A stretch of 64,000 nucleotides of DNA from Hyphomicrobiales bacterium. GTDB lineage: Bacteria > Pseudomonadota > Alphaproteobacteria > Rhizobiales > Rhizobiaceae. A program made the position numbers and the translations under genes. The stretch is from contig UCII01000002.1 of the NCBI GenBank assembly GCA_900472485.1, forward strand, positions 62,001 to 126,000, read 5' to 3'. Below, in pieces: positions 27,278 through 37,400 of the stretch (position 1 is its first letter; the number at the start of each line of letters is the position of its first letter). The notes under the pieces were generated by a model. The model ran no database searches. It had not been told where the DNA came from and saw only the letters and a program-made list of their open reading frames with translations.

Positions 27278-28848
27278 CGCCCGTCGGCGGCGTCGAAATG
27301 ATGGCAACCATGTAGCCCGGCCTTGAAAGCCGGGGTAACGGTGCGGATGCGGCGTTCGCAATAGTCGTCGAGCGTGAGTCTCTCGATCTCCATGATATTG
27401 AGAGCATAGCCATAAATACCGTACGCATTGTGCTGCGAGGGCCGCAAGAGCCTGCCGCCACGTTCGAAGATGCGCCCTGCGCCTCGTGCCTCGGTGCTGC
27501 CGATGACGACCGGATTTCGCTTGTGGGGTCTTATGCCTGTGAGCGCTGGGCCGTCGACCTCGAACAGATAGAGCTCGCTGCAATGGTCTTCATAGGTATG
27601 GAAATCCGACAGGTTGGTGAATAGCCACCATTTGCCGCCATGGCGGATCAAGACGCTATCGGCCGGCGATTGACCCTCGAAAGCCGTGGCATGAAGTTCC
27701 CATTTCAGCGGAAACTCGCGGCAGCGCCATACCTCAAGCCGCCGTGCCTGATGCGTCTCCGGTATCATGAAGATCTGATCGCCATCGCGGAATATGAATG
27801 GATAGGAGAGATGGTAGGGGCGCTCCAGCGCTACCCCGACCTGTGTGAGCGCATCGCCGTCGAAACGGCCGACCGCGATATGCGCCTTGCGGTCGCCGTG
27901 GGAATAGGCCTCATAGAACAAATAGCATTTGTCATCCTCCTGAAACAGGAATGGATCGGCCTTGATGCTGTTATCGGAAGGTGGGATTTCGACCGCCTTG
28001 CTTGGATCGAAATCATCGATGTGACCGTGTCCCGTATAAAGCGTCCATATGGCCGACTCGGCGTGGAGCCTCGCCCTGATCGATTTGAATGCTTTGACCG
28101 AGACCGATCCCGCGACGATGCAGCCGTAGCGAAAGAGGTCGCCCAGCGATGGTGCCTGATCGACGGTCGAGCTGGAGAAGGCGGATGGGTTGAACCGCCT
28201 GGTGTCGGCGAGCCGCGTCAGTTCCCGCAGCAGAAGGGTAACGCTTCGCTCCCGCACGAAAGCACTCAATCGCGCTGCACTGGGCTTGATGTTGAATGAC
28301 GCCCGCGCAATCTCGAATCTGCCAGCTTTGCCACCGCACTTGGCATAGAGGACCAGATCGGCAGTCGGCGCACGGGCAAGGACCTCGGCATAGCCGTACC
28401 AATCCACATCCGCCGATCGCCGGTCGGAGAGATTGAAGGCCCATTCTCCGAATGGGAGAGCCGCGATCGCGTCGTCGGCCATGCTCATTGGAACCATGCG
28501 GATGACGAGGTCCAGCTTCAGACGGCGCAGCGATGCCGCAGTGATGTTGTCGGGAGTGCCTGTCTTGCCTCCATCGGATTCGTAGCAGTCGATAAAATGA
28601 CGCCGGCTATTGAAATGTTTTGGCAAATAAGTGGGTTGACGTGCAAGAGCCTGAGTCTCCAGTCGCGCACTCCAGGACAACAGCTTCGATGCCTTGCCGT
28701 CGCCGAACGGATGAGGATGGGTCAGCACGGCTGCAAGCTCCAGACCCGGGGCGGCCAGAATTCGGTCCAGGATCATCAGCTCCCAGTTTTCGAACGCATG
28801 TCCGCGCGCGACGAGAATGCCGACCTTCAATGGCTTGGTCTCGTTCAT
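27247..28848 (-). CDS. Formyltransferase-like / GH43-like beta-propeller protein (GINT1-N-like)
   Basis: A 533-residue protein. Residues about 1-230 (KVGILVARGHAFENWELMILDRIL...) resemble the formyltransferase fold, but the catalytic N-x-H-x-S-L-L motif was not seen: AFNLSDRRSADVDWYG holds its place. Residues about 260-533 read as a five-bladed propeller: IKADPFLFQEDDKCYLFYEA, YPFIFRDGDQIFMIPE, GQSPADSVLIRHGGKWWLF. This combination is known to me as a domain related to plant GINT1 N-terminus and as 'formyl transferase' proteins in bacterial surface loci. The function in bacteria is unclear to me; glycosyl- or acyl-transfer to a surface glycoconjugate is a guess. It lies 162 bp downstream of the C-PCP-TE gene and is possibly co-transcribed with it. 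Confidence 0.6.
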   Translation of the reverse strand: MNETKPLKVGILVARGHAFENWELMILDRILAAPGLELAAVLTHPHPFGDGKASKLLSWSARLETQALARQPTYLPKHFNSRRHFIDCYESDGGKTGTPDNITAASLRRLKLDLVIRMVPMSMADDAIAALPFGEWAFNLSDRRSADVDWYGYAEVLARAPTADLVLYAKCGGKAGRFEIARASFNIKPSAARLSAFVRERSVTLLLRELTRLADTRRFNPSAFSSSTVDQAPSLGDLFRYGCIVAGSVSVKAFKSIRARLHAESAIWTLYTGHGHIDDFDPSKAVEIPPSDNSIKADPFLFQEDDKCYLFYEAYSHGDRKAHIAVGRFDGDALTQVGVALERPYHLSYPFIFRDGDQIFMIPETHQARRLEVWRCREFPLKWELHATAFEGQSPADSVLIRHGGKWWLFTNLSDFHTYEDHCSELYLFEVDGPALTGIRPHKRNPVVIGSTEARGAGRIFERGGRLLRPSQHNAYGIYGYALNIMEIERLTLDDYCERRIRTVTPAFKAGLHGCHHFDAADGRYILDARLTI

Positions 28849-28914
28849 GACTGTTTCCTCTATGGCTCGACCATTTGCCGGGCGTGATTGCGGGGCATCG
28901 GCGGCTACCTAAGG

Positions 28915-29013
28915 CAATTCCAGGAAAAGTGCGCAGCGGTTTTCCATCCAGAATTGCGTGAAAACAAAGAGATAGAGCGATTCAGATACTCCATGAAAAG
29001 CCGAACCGCTCTA
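28915..29013. repeat. Rhizobial-type short intergenic repeat, copy 2
   Basis: Begins aattccaggaaaagtgcg, like the copy at 23340, and goes on through ggttttccatccagaattg and agagatagagcgattc to a partner gaaccgctc, giving a second inverted arm. It ends with the tag stop codon of the C-PCP-TE gene on the minus strand. Transcript hairpins from it could end or stabilise the NRPS mRNA. Confidence 0.75.
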
Positions 29014-31497
29014 GTCGTCGGCGAGTTTTCCCGAGAGCGTCGACGCCAGGTCGCGGATACCGTTGCTGGTCAGCGAATCCTCATGCCAGCCGTCGATATC
29101 GACCACCATGCAGTCCTCTCCGACCGCCTCACCCCATCCAAATCGCATTTTGCGCGCCCGAGGATGCGTCGCACTGCTTCGAAGCAGAACGACGCTCTCA
29201 TCCTTTGTCTGCGGCGGCTTATAGCGACGCGCTGCCGTCACCAGCAATTTCGTAACAGCCTCGTTCGCCTCCTCTTCGGGCGAGTATTGACCGGCCTTGA
29301 CGCCGAAGATCCTCAGAAGCGCCAGGGAGACTTCGAACTCCTTGAGATAATCGATCAGCCGGATACGGCGGGACAGCAGTTTCCGGGTGAAATAGGCAAG
29401 ACGCTTGCGCCGCCGTTCCCGGTGCCATCGGGCTTGCTCCCGCTTGGGCAAAGAAGCGAAATAGCCTGGAGCCCAGGCATCGATGATGGCCGTGACGCCG
29501 ACATTCATGCCTTTTTCGCGCAGCTGCCGGCTGATTTCCATCGCAAGGACGCCATTGACGCAGAGTCCGACGATGGCAATGCGGCCCGCGGCCTTGTCGA
29601 TCTGCATGGCATCGATCGCGTGGCCGGCGATATCCTCGATGCTGAGGCGGTCCAGGCCGCCCGTCAGATCCGCATGGAACATGTTGACGTTGTAGACCGA
29701 GATCTCGTCCGGCAATTCATTGGCAAGACGGTAGTACAGGAACGGATGGTTGAGGGTATAGACCGTCCCGGTCCCCACCCCATGTTTGCAGGTAATCAGC
29801 TCCCATGGGTTTACTGCTTTTTCCCGCGGTTTCTCGATCTCCTCGCTGTTGAAGATCGCAGCTGCAAAGCCCGCAAACGTCGGCTGTTTGAATAGAAGCT
29901 GCAATGTCGGGCTTGCATCGAATCTTGCGCGTGTTTCCGATAGTAGCCGGAGCGCGAGGAGCGAGTGGCCACCAAGCGCGAAGAAATCATCATCCGGGCG
30001 TACTTGCGGAACCTGTAGGACTTCCTTCCAGATTTCAGCAAGCGCTTCCATTCGCGTATTCGGTGGCGATTTGCCTGTGACGGCGCCATCCACCGACGCA
30101 ATCTTGGCGGAAGCTGCCAGGTGCCGCCGTTCCGGCGCAACGAGCGAAGAAAGCGGCGCCTCAGGGCGATCGAGAGCAATTTCATAAGCGTTCCTCCATA
30201 GTTGCAGGAGGCTTTCGATGGTGCTGGCTTCGAACAGATCGGCATTGTATTCGATCGACATGCGCCAGCCGGTCGGCCGTCCGATCATGATGAAGCTGAG
30301 GTCGTAGATGACGCCGGGGGACTGCGAGGGCGAGCTGATCAGCTCAAAGGCGCCGTAGCGACGATCTTCGAGAAAGGCCTTCTGCAGATTGAAGTTGACC
30401 GAGATCAGCGGATTGCGCGCCGGATCGCGCACCGGATTGACCAGTTCCACGAGCTTGTTGAACGGCATGCGCTGATGGTTCAGCGCCCCCTCGATCGTCG
30501 CGCTGACGGAGCGAATATGTTCGGCAAAGCTGACATCGGAGCCGAAATCGAAACGCAGCACTAGATTGTTGATGAAGACGCCGATCATATCCTCCAGATC
30601 GCTATGTTCGCGGCCGGCGATCTGCGAGCCGAAGAGCACGGTCGGAGCCTCGGTCAAGCGATGAAGGGCTGCGCTGAGGACGGCCGCGCCGAAACTATAT
30701 TGCGACACGCAATGCGCGCGCGCGGCTGCATCCATGCGATCGGTGAAGGCGGGTGGCTGGACAATGGAGAGAATATCGCCGTGATTGGTTTTGACCTGAC
30801 CGCGAGGCCGGTCGGAAGTGACTTCAAAATAAGGGGCGCCGAGCAAAGTTTCGCGCCAGAAGGTTTTTTCCGTTTCGAAGCCGTAGCTCTGCAGATATTC
30901 CTGCTGCCAGAGGGCATAGTCACCATACTGCAAGGGCAGCTCGGGCAGGACAGGTGCGCGCCCCGCATCGATTGCGGCGGCTATTTCGCCGACCTCCCGC
31001 CCGAGGACACGGATCGACCAGCCGTCGAAGCAGCTCTGATGGGCCGTAATCAGCAGGAAGCCGCGCTCGTTTTCCGCCATCAGCAGCGTGACGCGGAATA
31101 GGCCCGGCATGCCGAGATCGAAGGGCGCCTGCGCCGTCTCCTCGCCGATCGACAAGATCCGTGCCTGGCGCTGCTCCGGCGGCATGCCGCGCAGATCGAT
31201 CACCGACATCTTGAAATTGACGTCGCTGACGGCCTGCTGAAAGGGCTGACCACTTTTTTCGATGAAGCGGGTTCTCAATATTTCATGACGCTGAATGATC
31301 TTTCGAAATGCAGCTTCGAGGGTCGCAACCTTGAATGAACCCCGGATTTCCCACCGGACCGCGACATTGAGCGCGGGGTTGCCGGGATTGAGCTGATCGA
31401 GGATCCAGCAGCGCAGCTGTGTCTGCGTACAGGGAAATTCGCCGATGATCTGCGGTTCGGCAAGGGAACCGCTTGGACTATTGTCGACTGTACTCAT
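29011..31497 (-). CDS. NRPS terminal protein: condensation-PCP-thioesterase
   Basis: An 828-residue last step of the assembly line. The condensation domain spans about residues 20-450. Its active-site motif reads HQSCFDG (153-159), so the second, catalytic His of HHxxxDG is Gln. The carrier (about 485-550) has an intact GGHSL with Ser512. An alpha/beta-hydrolase thioesterase follows from about 575; its nucleophile elbow reads GLCVNG (644-649), placing Cys646 where Ser is usual, and His805 (GWHEDS) fits the catalytic base. No adenylation domain is present, so the PCP must be loaded in trans or by transfer. The start overlaps the PKS-NRPS stop by four bases. Release by the TE could be hydrolysis, cyclisation, or transfer to a sugar; not decidable. 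Confidence 0.88.
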   Translation of the reverse strand: MSTVDNSPSGSLAEPQIIGEFPCTQTQLRCWILDQLNPGNPALNVAVRWEIRGSFKVATLEAAFRKIIQRHEILRTRFIEKSGQPFQQAVSDVNFKMSVIDLRGMPPEQRQARILSIGEETAQAPFDLGMPGLFRVTLLMAENERGFLLITAHQSCFDGWSIRVLGREVGEIAAAIDAGRAPVLPELPLQYGDYALWQQEYLQSYGFETEKTFWRETLLGAPYFEVTSDRPRGQVKTNHGDILSIVQPPAFTDRMDAAARAHCVSQYSFGAAVLSAALHRLTEAPTVLFGSQIAGREHSDLEDMIGVFINNLVLRFDFGSDVSFAEHIRSVSATIEGALNHQRMPFNKLVELVNPVRDPARNPLISVNFNLQKAFLEDRRYGAFELISSPSQSPGVIYDLSFIMIGRPTGWRMSIEYNADLFEASTIESLLQLWRNAYEIALDRPEAPLSSLVAPERRHLAASAKIASVDGAVTGKSPPNTRMEALAEIWKEVLQVPQVRPDDDFFALGGHSLLALRLLSETRARFDASPTLQLLFKQPTFAGFAAAIFNSEEIEKPREKAVNPWELITCKHGVGTGTVYTLNHPFLYYRLANELPDEISVYNVNMFHADLTGGLDRLSIEDIAGHAIDAMQIDKAAGRIAIVGLCVNGVLAMEISRQLREKGMNVGVTAIIDAWAPGYFASLPKREQARWHRERRRKRLAYFTRKLLSRRIRLIDYLKEFEVSLALLRIFGVKAGQYSPEEEANEAVTKLLVTAARRYKPPQTKDESVVLLRSSATHPRARKMRFGWGEAVGEDCMVVDIDGWHEDSLTSNGIRDLASTLSGKLADD

Positions 31498-34400
31498 AGA
31501 GATGCTCCCAGGCCGCGGCGTGCGCCGTTACGAAAATCTCGCAGTGATGGAATGTGAAGCTGAACAGGATCGGACAGAGCTTCCGCCTGGCTGTCGGCAA
31601 AGGCTGCTAGCGCGGCAATCGTCGGATGGCGCAATAGATGTTTTGCCTCGAGCGACAGCCCATTGTCGCGCATGCGGGCAGCGATGCGGAATATGGCAAG
31701 TGAATCGGCACCCAGCGCGTAGAGATTGTCGTCGATGCCGATGTCGCCAAGGTTCAGCACGTCCTGCCAGATCGCCAGCAGCCGTTGTTCCATTTCGGTT
31801 TTCGGCTGGACCTTGGTTGGCGCGGCACCACGCTGCGGCACGCCGCGCTGTTGCAAGGTCTTGCGGTCGAGCTTCCCGTTGCCGGTCTGCGGCAGCTCGC
31901 TTTCCATCACCCAGAAGCTTGGCACCATATGCGCCGGTAGATTGGCTTTGGCATGTGCCGCGATATCGGCTGCAAGTGCATCGCCGCCCTCCGCAGTCGG
32001 CACGATGTAGCAGACCAATGAACGATCGCCCCTGGCATTTTCGGCGACGACGGTCGCACATTGGCGCACGCCTTCCACCTTGGAGATGACGGCCTCGATG
32101 TCGCCAAGCTCGATGCGGAAGCCACGCAGCTTAATCTGCTGGTCACGCCGTCCGAGCAGCTGCAGCGAGCCGTCGGCAAGCCGCCGTCCGACATCGCCGG
32201 TCTTATAAAGCCGCATCGGCCTGCCGATGGCGAAGCAATGCGGGACGAAAGCCTTCTCGGTGAGATCGAGGCGATCGAAGTAGCCCTCGGCAAGCCCGTC
32301 GCCTCCGATGTGCAGTTCGCCGATGACGCCGACCGGCGCGATATTCTCGCTCTGGTCGAGGATGAAGAGCTGGGTGTTGGCGATCGGATGGCCGATCGTG
32401 ATCGGTTGATCCGCATCTGTGATGCGTTGCAGCGACGACCAGATCGTCGTTTCCGTCGGGCCGTACATGTTCCAGAGCTCGCCGCCGATCTGAAGCAGGG
32501 AGCGTGCCAATTCCTTGGGCAGGGGCTCGCCGCCGCAGAGCATTTTCAGTGTCCGTCTCTCCTTTAGGCCAGCTTCGACCAGCATCTGCCAAAGCGTTGG
32601 CGTGGCCTGCAGCACCGTGGCATCATGTTCGTCGATGAGCTTAACCAGTGCAAAGCCATCCTGGACCTGGCTGCGGCTGGCGATGACGACCTTACCTCCC
32701 GATATCAGCGGCAGGTAGAGTTCAAGGCCGGCAATATCGAAAGAGATTGTGGTGACGGCGACGAGCGTGTCGCTTGCGCTGAAACCCGGCTCCTTCGCCA
32801 TGGAGAGAAGGAAGTTCGTCAGGGATCGATGCGAAACTTCGACACCCTTCGGCATGCCGGTCGAGCCGGAGGTGAAGATGATATAGGCGGATGCGGTCGT
32901 ATCGACAGGCAGGGTCTTCAGGGCAAGGCCTGTCATCGAGTTGATCGCCTTGGCATCCTGATCGAGCCGGATAACAGGGATATCCGTCGCTGCGAGCCGA
33001 GCCATATCGTCGCTATCGCAGATCAGGCCGCGGATGCGGGCGATTTCCAGCGTCTGCCGCAGGCGCGGTTCCGGATGTGCCGGATCCATCGGCACGTAGG
33101 TGTGCCCTGCCTTCATCACGGCAAGGAGGGCGACGATCATATTCAGCGAACGCTCGACCAATATTGCAATCCGCTGGCCGGGGTCGGGAAGCGCCATCTG
33201 GAGGTAGAGGGCCAGCTGGTTCGATCGGGTTTCCAGCTCACCGTACGTGATCGACTGGCCGTCATGTTGAGCGGCAACGGCATTCGGCTGTTCGGCTGCC
33301 TGTTTGGAAAAGAGCGAAAAGACGAATTGATCGTGATCGTAAGGCGCAGCCGTCCGATTGAGATCGTCGACCAGCCAGGACTTCTCAGCCGCGGAAAGCA
33401 GAGGCAGCTCGCCGATCCTGTGATCCATATCCTTGGCCAAGGCTGCCGCCAGTGTCGAGAAATGGCCGATCCATCGTTCCACGGTCGTGCGGTCGAAGAC
33501 ATCGGCGTTGTAGTCGACATCGATGCGGATGTGGTCGCTCGCCTCGATCATGTTGAAGAACAGGTCGAAGTTGGAGAAGGCCTTTGCGTTCGGCTCGATG
33601 GTCGGCGTTAGATCGCCAAAGGACGATCCGCCGGCCATGCGCTCGAGGTTGAACTGGATCTCGGTGAGCGGCAGGCGGCGTGGATCACGCTTGGTATCCA
33701 GTTTGCGCACCAGCGTGCCGTAGGTGTAATCCTGATGTTCAAAAGCCTGGAAGACGAGCTGCTGCGTTGCTTTCAGATGCGCCGCAAACGGCTCTGTCAG
33801 CGATACAGCTTGACGCAACGGCAGCAGATTGACGCAATGGCCGACGAGGATCTGACCGTCAAGCAGGCTTTGACCGGCCGAGGGAATGGCGATGACGATG
33901 TCATCCTGGCCCGATAGCCGTGATACCATCACCTGGAGGGTCGCCAGCAGCGTTGAAAATAGTGTGGCGCCCGACTTCGCCCCCCTTTTCTTCAGCGCCT
34001 TGTAGACCTCGGCGCCGATATAGCCGGTGCAGCTTCCGCCGGCAAAGCTGCGATATTCCGGCCGCGGGCGATCCAGCGGTAGATCGGGAAGATCGGGGAC
34101 CGTCTTGAATTGGTCGAGCCAAAATTGCTCGGTCGCCTGCGATTTCTCCGGTCTGGGCGAAAGGTCGATCGAATAGGTGGCAAAGGAAAGTGCCGGCTGG
34201 AATTCCGGAACATTGCCGGCCTTGTAGGCCTCATAGGCCGTCGCCAGCTCTTCGATGAAGGTGTTGATAGACCAGCCGTCGCAGATGATGTGATGAGCCG
34301 TGAAGACCAGCACATGCTTTTCGGGTGCCAAGCTGATGATGCTGGCGCGGACAAGAGGGCCGTTGATCAGGTCAAAGGGCGTGTGAGCATCATCGTCGAT

Positions 34401-37400
34401 GAGAATGGCGAGGCCTTGCTCATCGATGTCTTCAAGGAGTGGCAGCTCGAGCCTGAAATCCGGAATGAAGCGGAAATACTCGCCGCTGCGGTCGAAGCGA
34501 ATATGGAAGGCGTCGTGACGCGCAATGACCGTATCAAAAGCCTGCCGGATGGCCGTCTCGTCCAGGGTTCCCTCCAGCGTCAGCGAGAAGGACTCGTTGA
34601 ACGAGCAGGAGGCTTCGTCGCCCGCCTGGGCTGCAAGCCATATTTCCGTCTGCGCTTCCGTCAGCGGTGCGGATTGCGGCCTTGCGACGGATGCCTCTAC
34701 CGGCATTGGGGATAGGGTTGGCTCCTTAATCGCGGTGAATATGCCGACCGCCTGCATGGCATCGAGACTGTCGCGGAATGCCTTTGCGATGAAGCGGAAG
34801 TCGTCCTCGCTGTGGGCTGTCGTCAGGAAGCAGGGGTAACCATCCTGTATATGGACGCCATTCAATCGCATCTGCGCATAAAACAGTGCGCCGAGCGGGT
34901 CCTGGCTGGAGAAGTCGGTGGCAAACCAGCTCTTGTAGCCGTGAACAACATCGGCGATGCCGCGTCTGGCGAGATCGGCCCTGATCTCGGCAACCAGTGC
35001 CTCTGTTCGCTCGGCGACACGGCCGTAGAGGGCCGAACCTTCTCCTTGGATGTGATGCAACACGGCTTCGGCGGCGGCGAGCACCAGCGGATGACGGACG
35101 AAGGTGCCGGCAAAGAATGTCGGTGCCGTCATGGGAACGGAATTGTCGCCGTAAGTCCAATGGCCGCCGTCGAGGGCATCCATGAAACGCGGGCTGCCGA
35201 CCAGCACGCCGATCGGCATACCGCCGCCGACGACCTTGCCATAGGTCGCCATGTCGCCTTTGATGCCCCAGATCGCCTGCATCCCGCCGGGATCGACGCG
35301 GAAGCCGGTGACGACCTCATCGAAGACGAGGGCGAACTCGGATTGAGTGGCGATATCGCGCAATTCTCGAACGAATTCGCGCGGCTGCAGTTCCGGATGG
35401 CGGCTCTGGATCGGCTCGATGATGACGGCTGCTATATCGGTTGCATTGGCGCGGATGAAATCAAGGCTTTCCGGCGCGCCATAGCGCAGCACCGTCATGT
35501 TCGACACCGAGGCCAATGGAATGCCGGAGGCGACCGGCAAGGCAATTGGCTTGTCGGCGCGATTGCGGCCCTTGACCAGAACCTCGTCGAACTGGCCGTG
35601 ATAGTCATTGGCAAAGACCACGACCCGATCGCGTCCGGTGACGGCGCGTGCAAGCCGCATCGCGGCCATGACCGCTTCCGAGCCGGTGTTGCAGAAGGTC
35701 ACCCGCTCGTGGCCGGTCACATCGGCAATCATCTTGGCGACATCGCCGGCAAGTGGCGTCTGCGGACCGATGGCAAATCCGCGATCGGCTTGAGCCTTGA
35801 CGGCGTCGATTACGAAATCAGGTGCATGGCCGAAGGCCGTCTGCCCGAAGCCGTTGACCAGGTCGACATATTGGTTGCCGTCGATATCCCAGATATGGGC
35901 GCCCTTGGAATGATCGCAAACGATCGGAAATACCATTTCCTTCCAATCGGCGCGGAAGCCCGATGCGGATCGGGGGTCGGCCAGGTATCCGCGATGCTCC
36001 TGCGTGAATGCCTTGGATTTGGCATTCTTGGTTTCATAGGCCTTGGTGAGATCAGTGATGAAATCCTGCTTGGCGACGGAAATCTCCGATGTCACGCTTT
36101 TGGCACTTGGACGATAGAGCTTGATGCGCTCGGTGCCGAAATCGCTTTCGACGGAAGCGGACGAGGGCTGGCTTGCTGCAGCTTGCGGCGCCGGCAAGAC
36201 GGGCGCTGCGGGTAAAACGGCCGATGCGGGAAGCCCGCTTGGTACGACGGTGGCCGGAGCACCGCCCTGCATGGCTTGCAACATCAACAGCTGTTGGGAA
36301 AACAGTGTTTGTGCCATCTGGATCTGCGATTGCAGTACCGTGGCGAGATCTGAGGCCGCAGCTGGCATCGATGCGACTTGCGGAACGGGCGCCGTCATTG
36401 GCGCGGATGCCGATACCGGCATGATCGGCATCGCCGCGGCGGCGATGGGAGAGGCCGCCGGCAACGGATCAGCCGTCTTCACCGGCTCAGGAGGCATTTG
36501 CTGATCGAGATGAACGGCCAGGTCGGCGACGGAAGGAATATCGCTCAGCAATTCCCGGAACGATATTTTGACCTTGAAGTCTTTCTCGATGCGCTGCGCG
36601 AACTGGCCGACGAAAAGCGAGTCGAAGCCGAGCTCCAGGAATGTCGCTGCCCGCTCGTCCGGCCCAAGCGTTTCGCCCGACATGTCGCTGAGCAAGGTCA
36701 GAAGCGCTGTTTCCAATTGCGGCAGACGGTTGGAGGTGGGAATGGGTGCTGCAACATTCATTGCTCGATTCTCCTCAGTGAGGTTGACGTCAGAGACAAA
36801 GGGTTCGGCGATTGGCCGACTGTCTGTTTCGGCATTCGGGCGCTGAGTCGATGCGCGACGGCTGGGTGGCGGGGCATCGATCCAGTGGCGCTGCCGCTGG
36901 AAGGGATAGGTTGGCAGGGACAGCCGCTGCCGTGCGGCGGAAGGATAGGTTGGCCAGTTGAGACGGCAGCCGGCCATCCATAGCTTGCCATGAGCTTCGG
37001 CAAGAGTTGCCGCAGCGGCGGATGCCCGATCATGTTCGGGCAGGCTTTGTACGACCGCGGCAAGATTGTCGCGTGCGATCGTCTGTGCGGCAAAAACCGA
37101 CAGCGTACGCCCCGGCCCCACTTCGAGAAGAACCGGCTTGCGGTCGCGGCAGAGCGTGGCAAGCCCGTCGGCAAAGCGAACGGTGTCACGGCAATGCATG
37201 GCCCAGTAATCAGGCGAGGTTGCCAATTCGGCCGTCTGCCAATCGCCCGTGACCCCGGAGATGAAGGGGATGGTGGCCGTGCCGTAGGTGACCTTCTCGG
37301 TCTCCTGGCGTAGCGCCAGCGCTGCGTCATTCATCATCGCGGAATGGAAGGCGTGCGATGTGTGCAGCCTGCTGAAGGCGATTTCAGCTTCCGAAAGTGC

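Noticed and set aside
34812-36215. Long plus-strand frame (467 residues) inside the PKS-NRPS gene
   Set aside because: It is antisense to a certain multidomain enzyme and has no domain or ribosome site.
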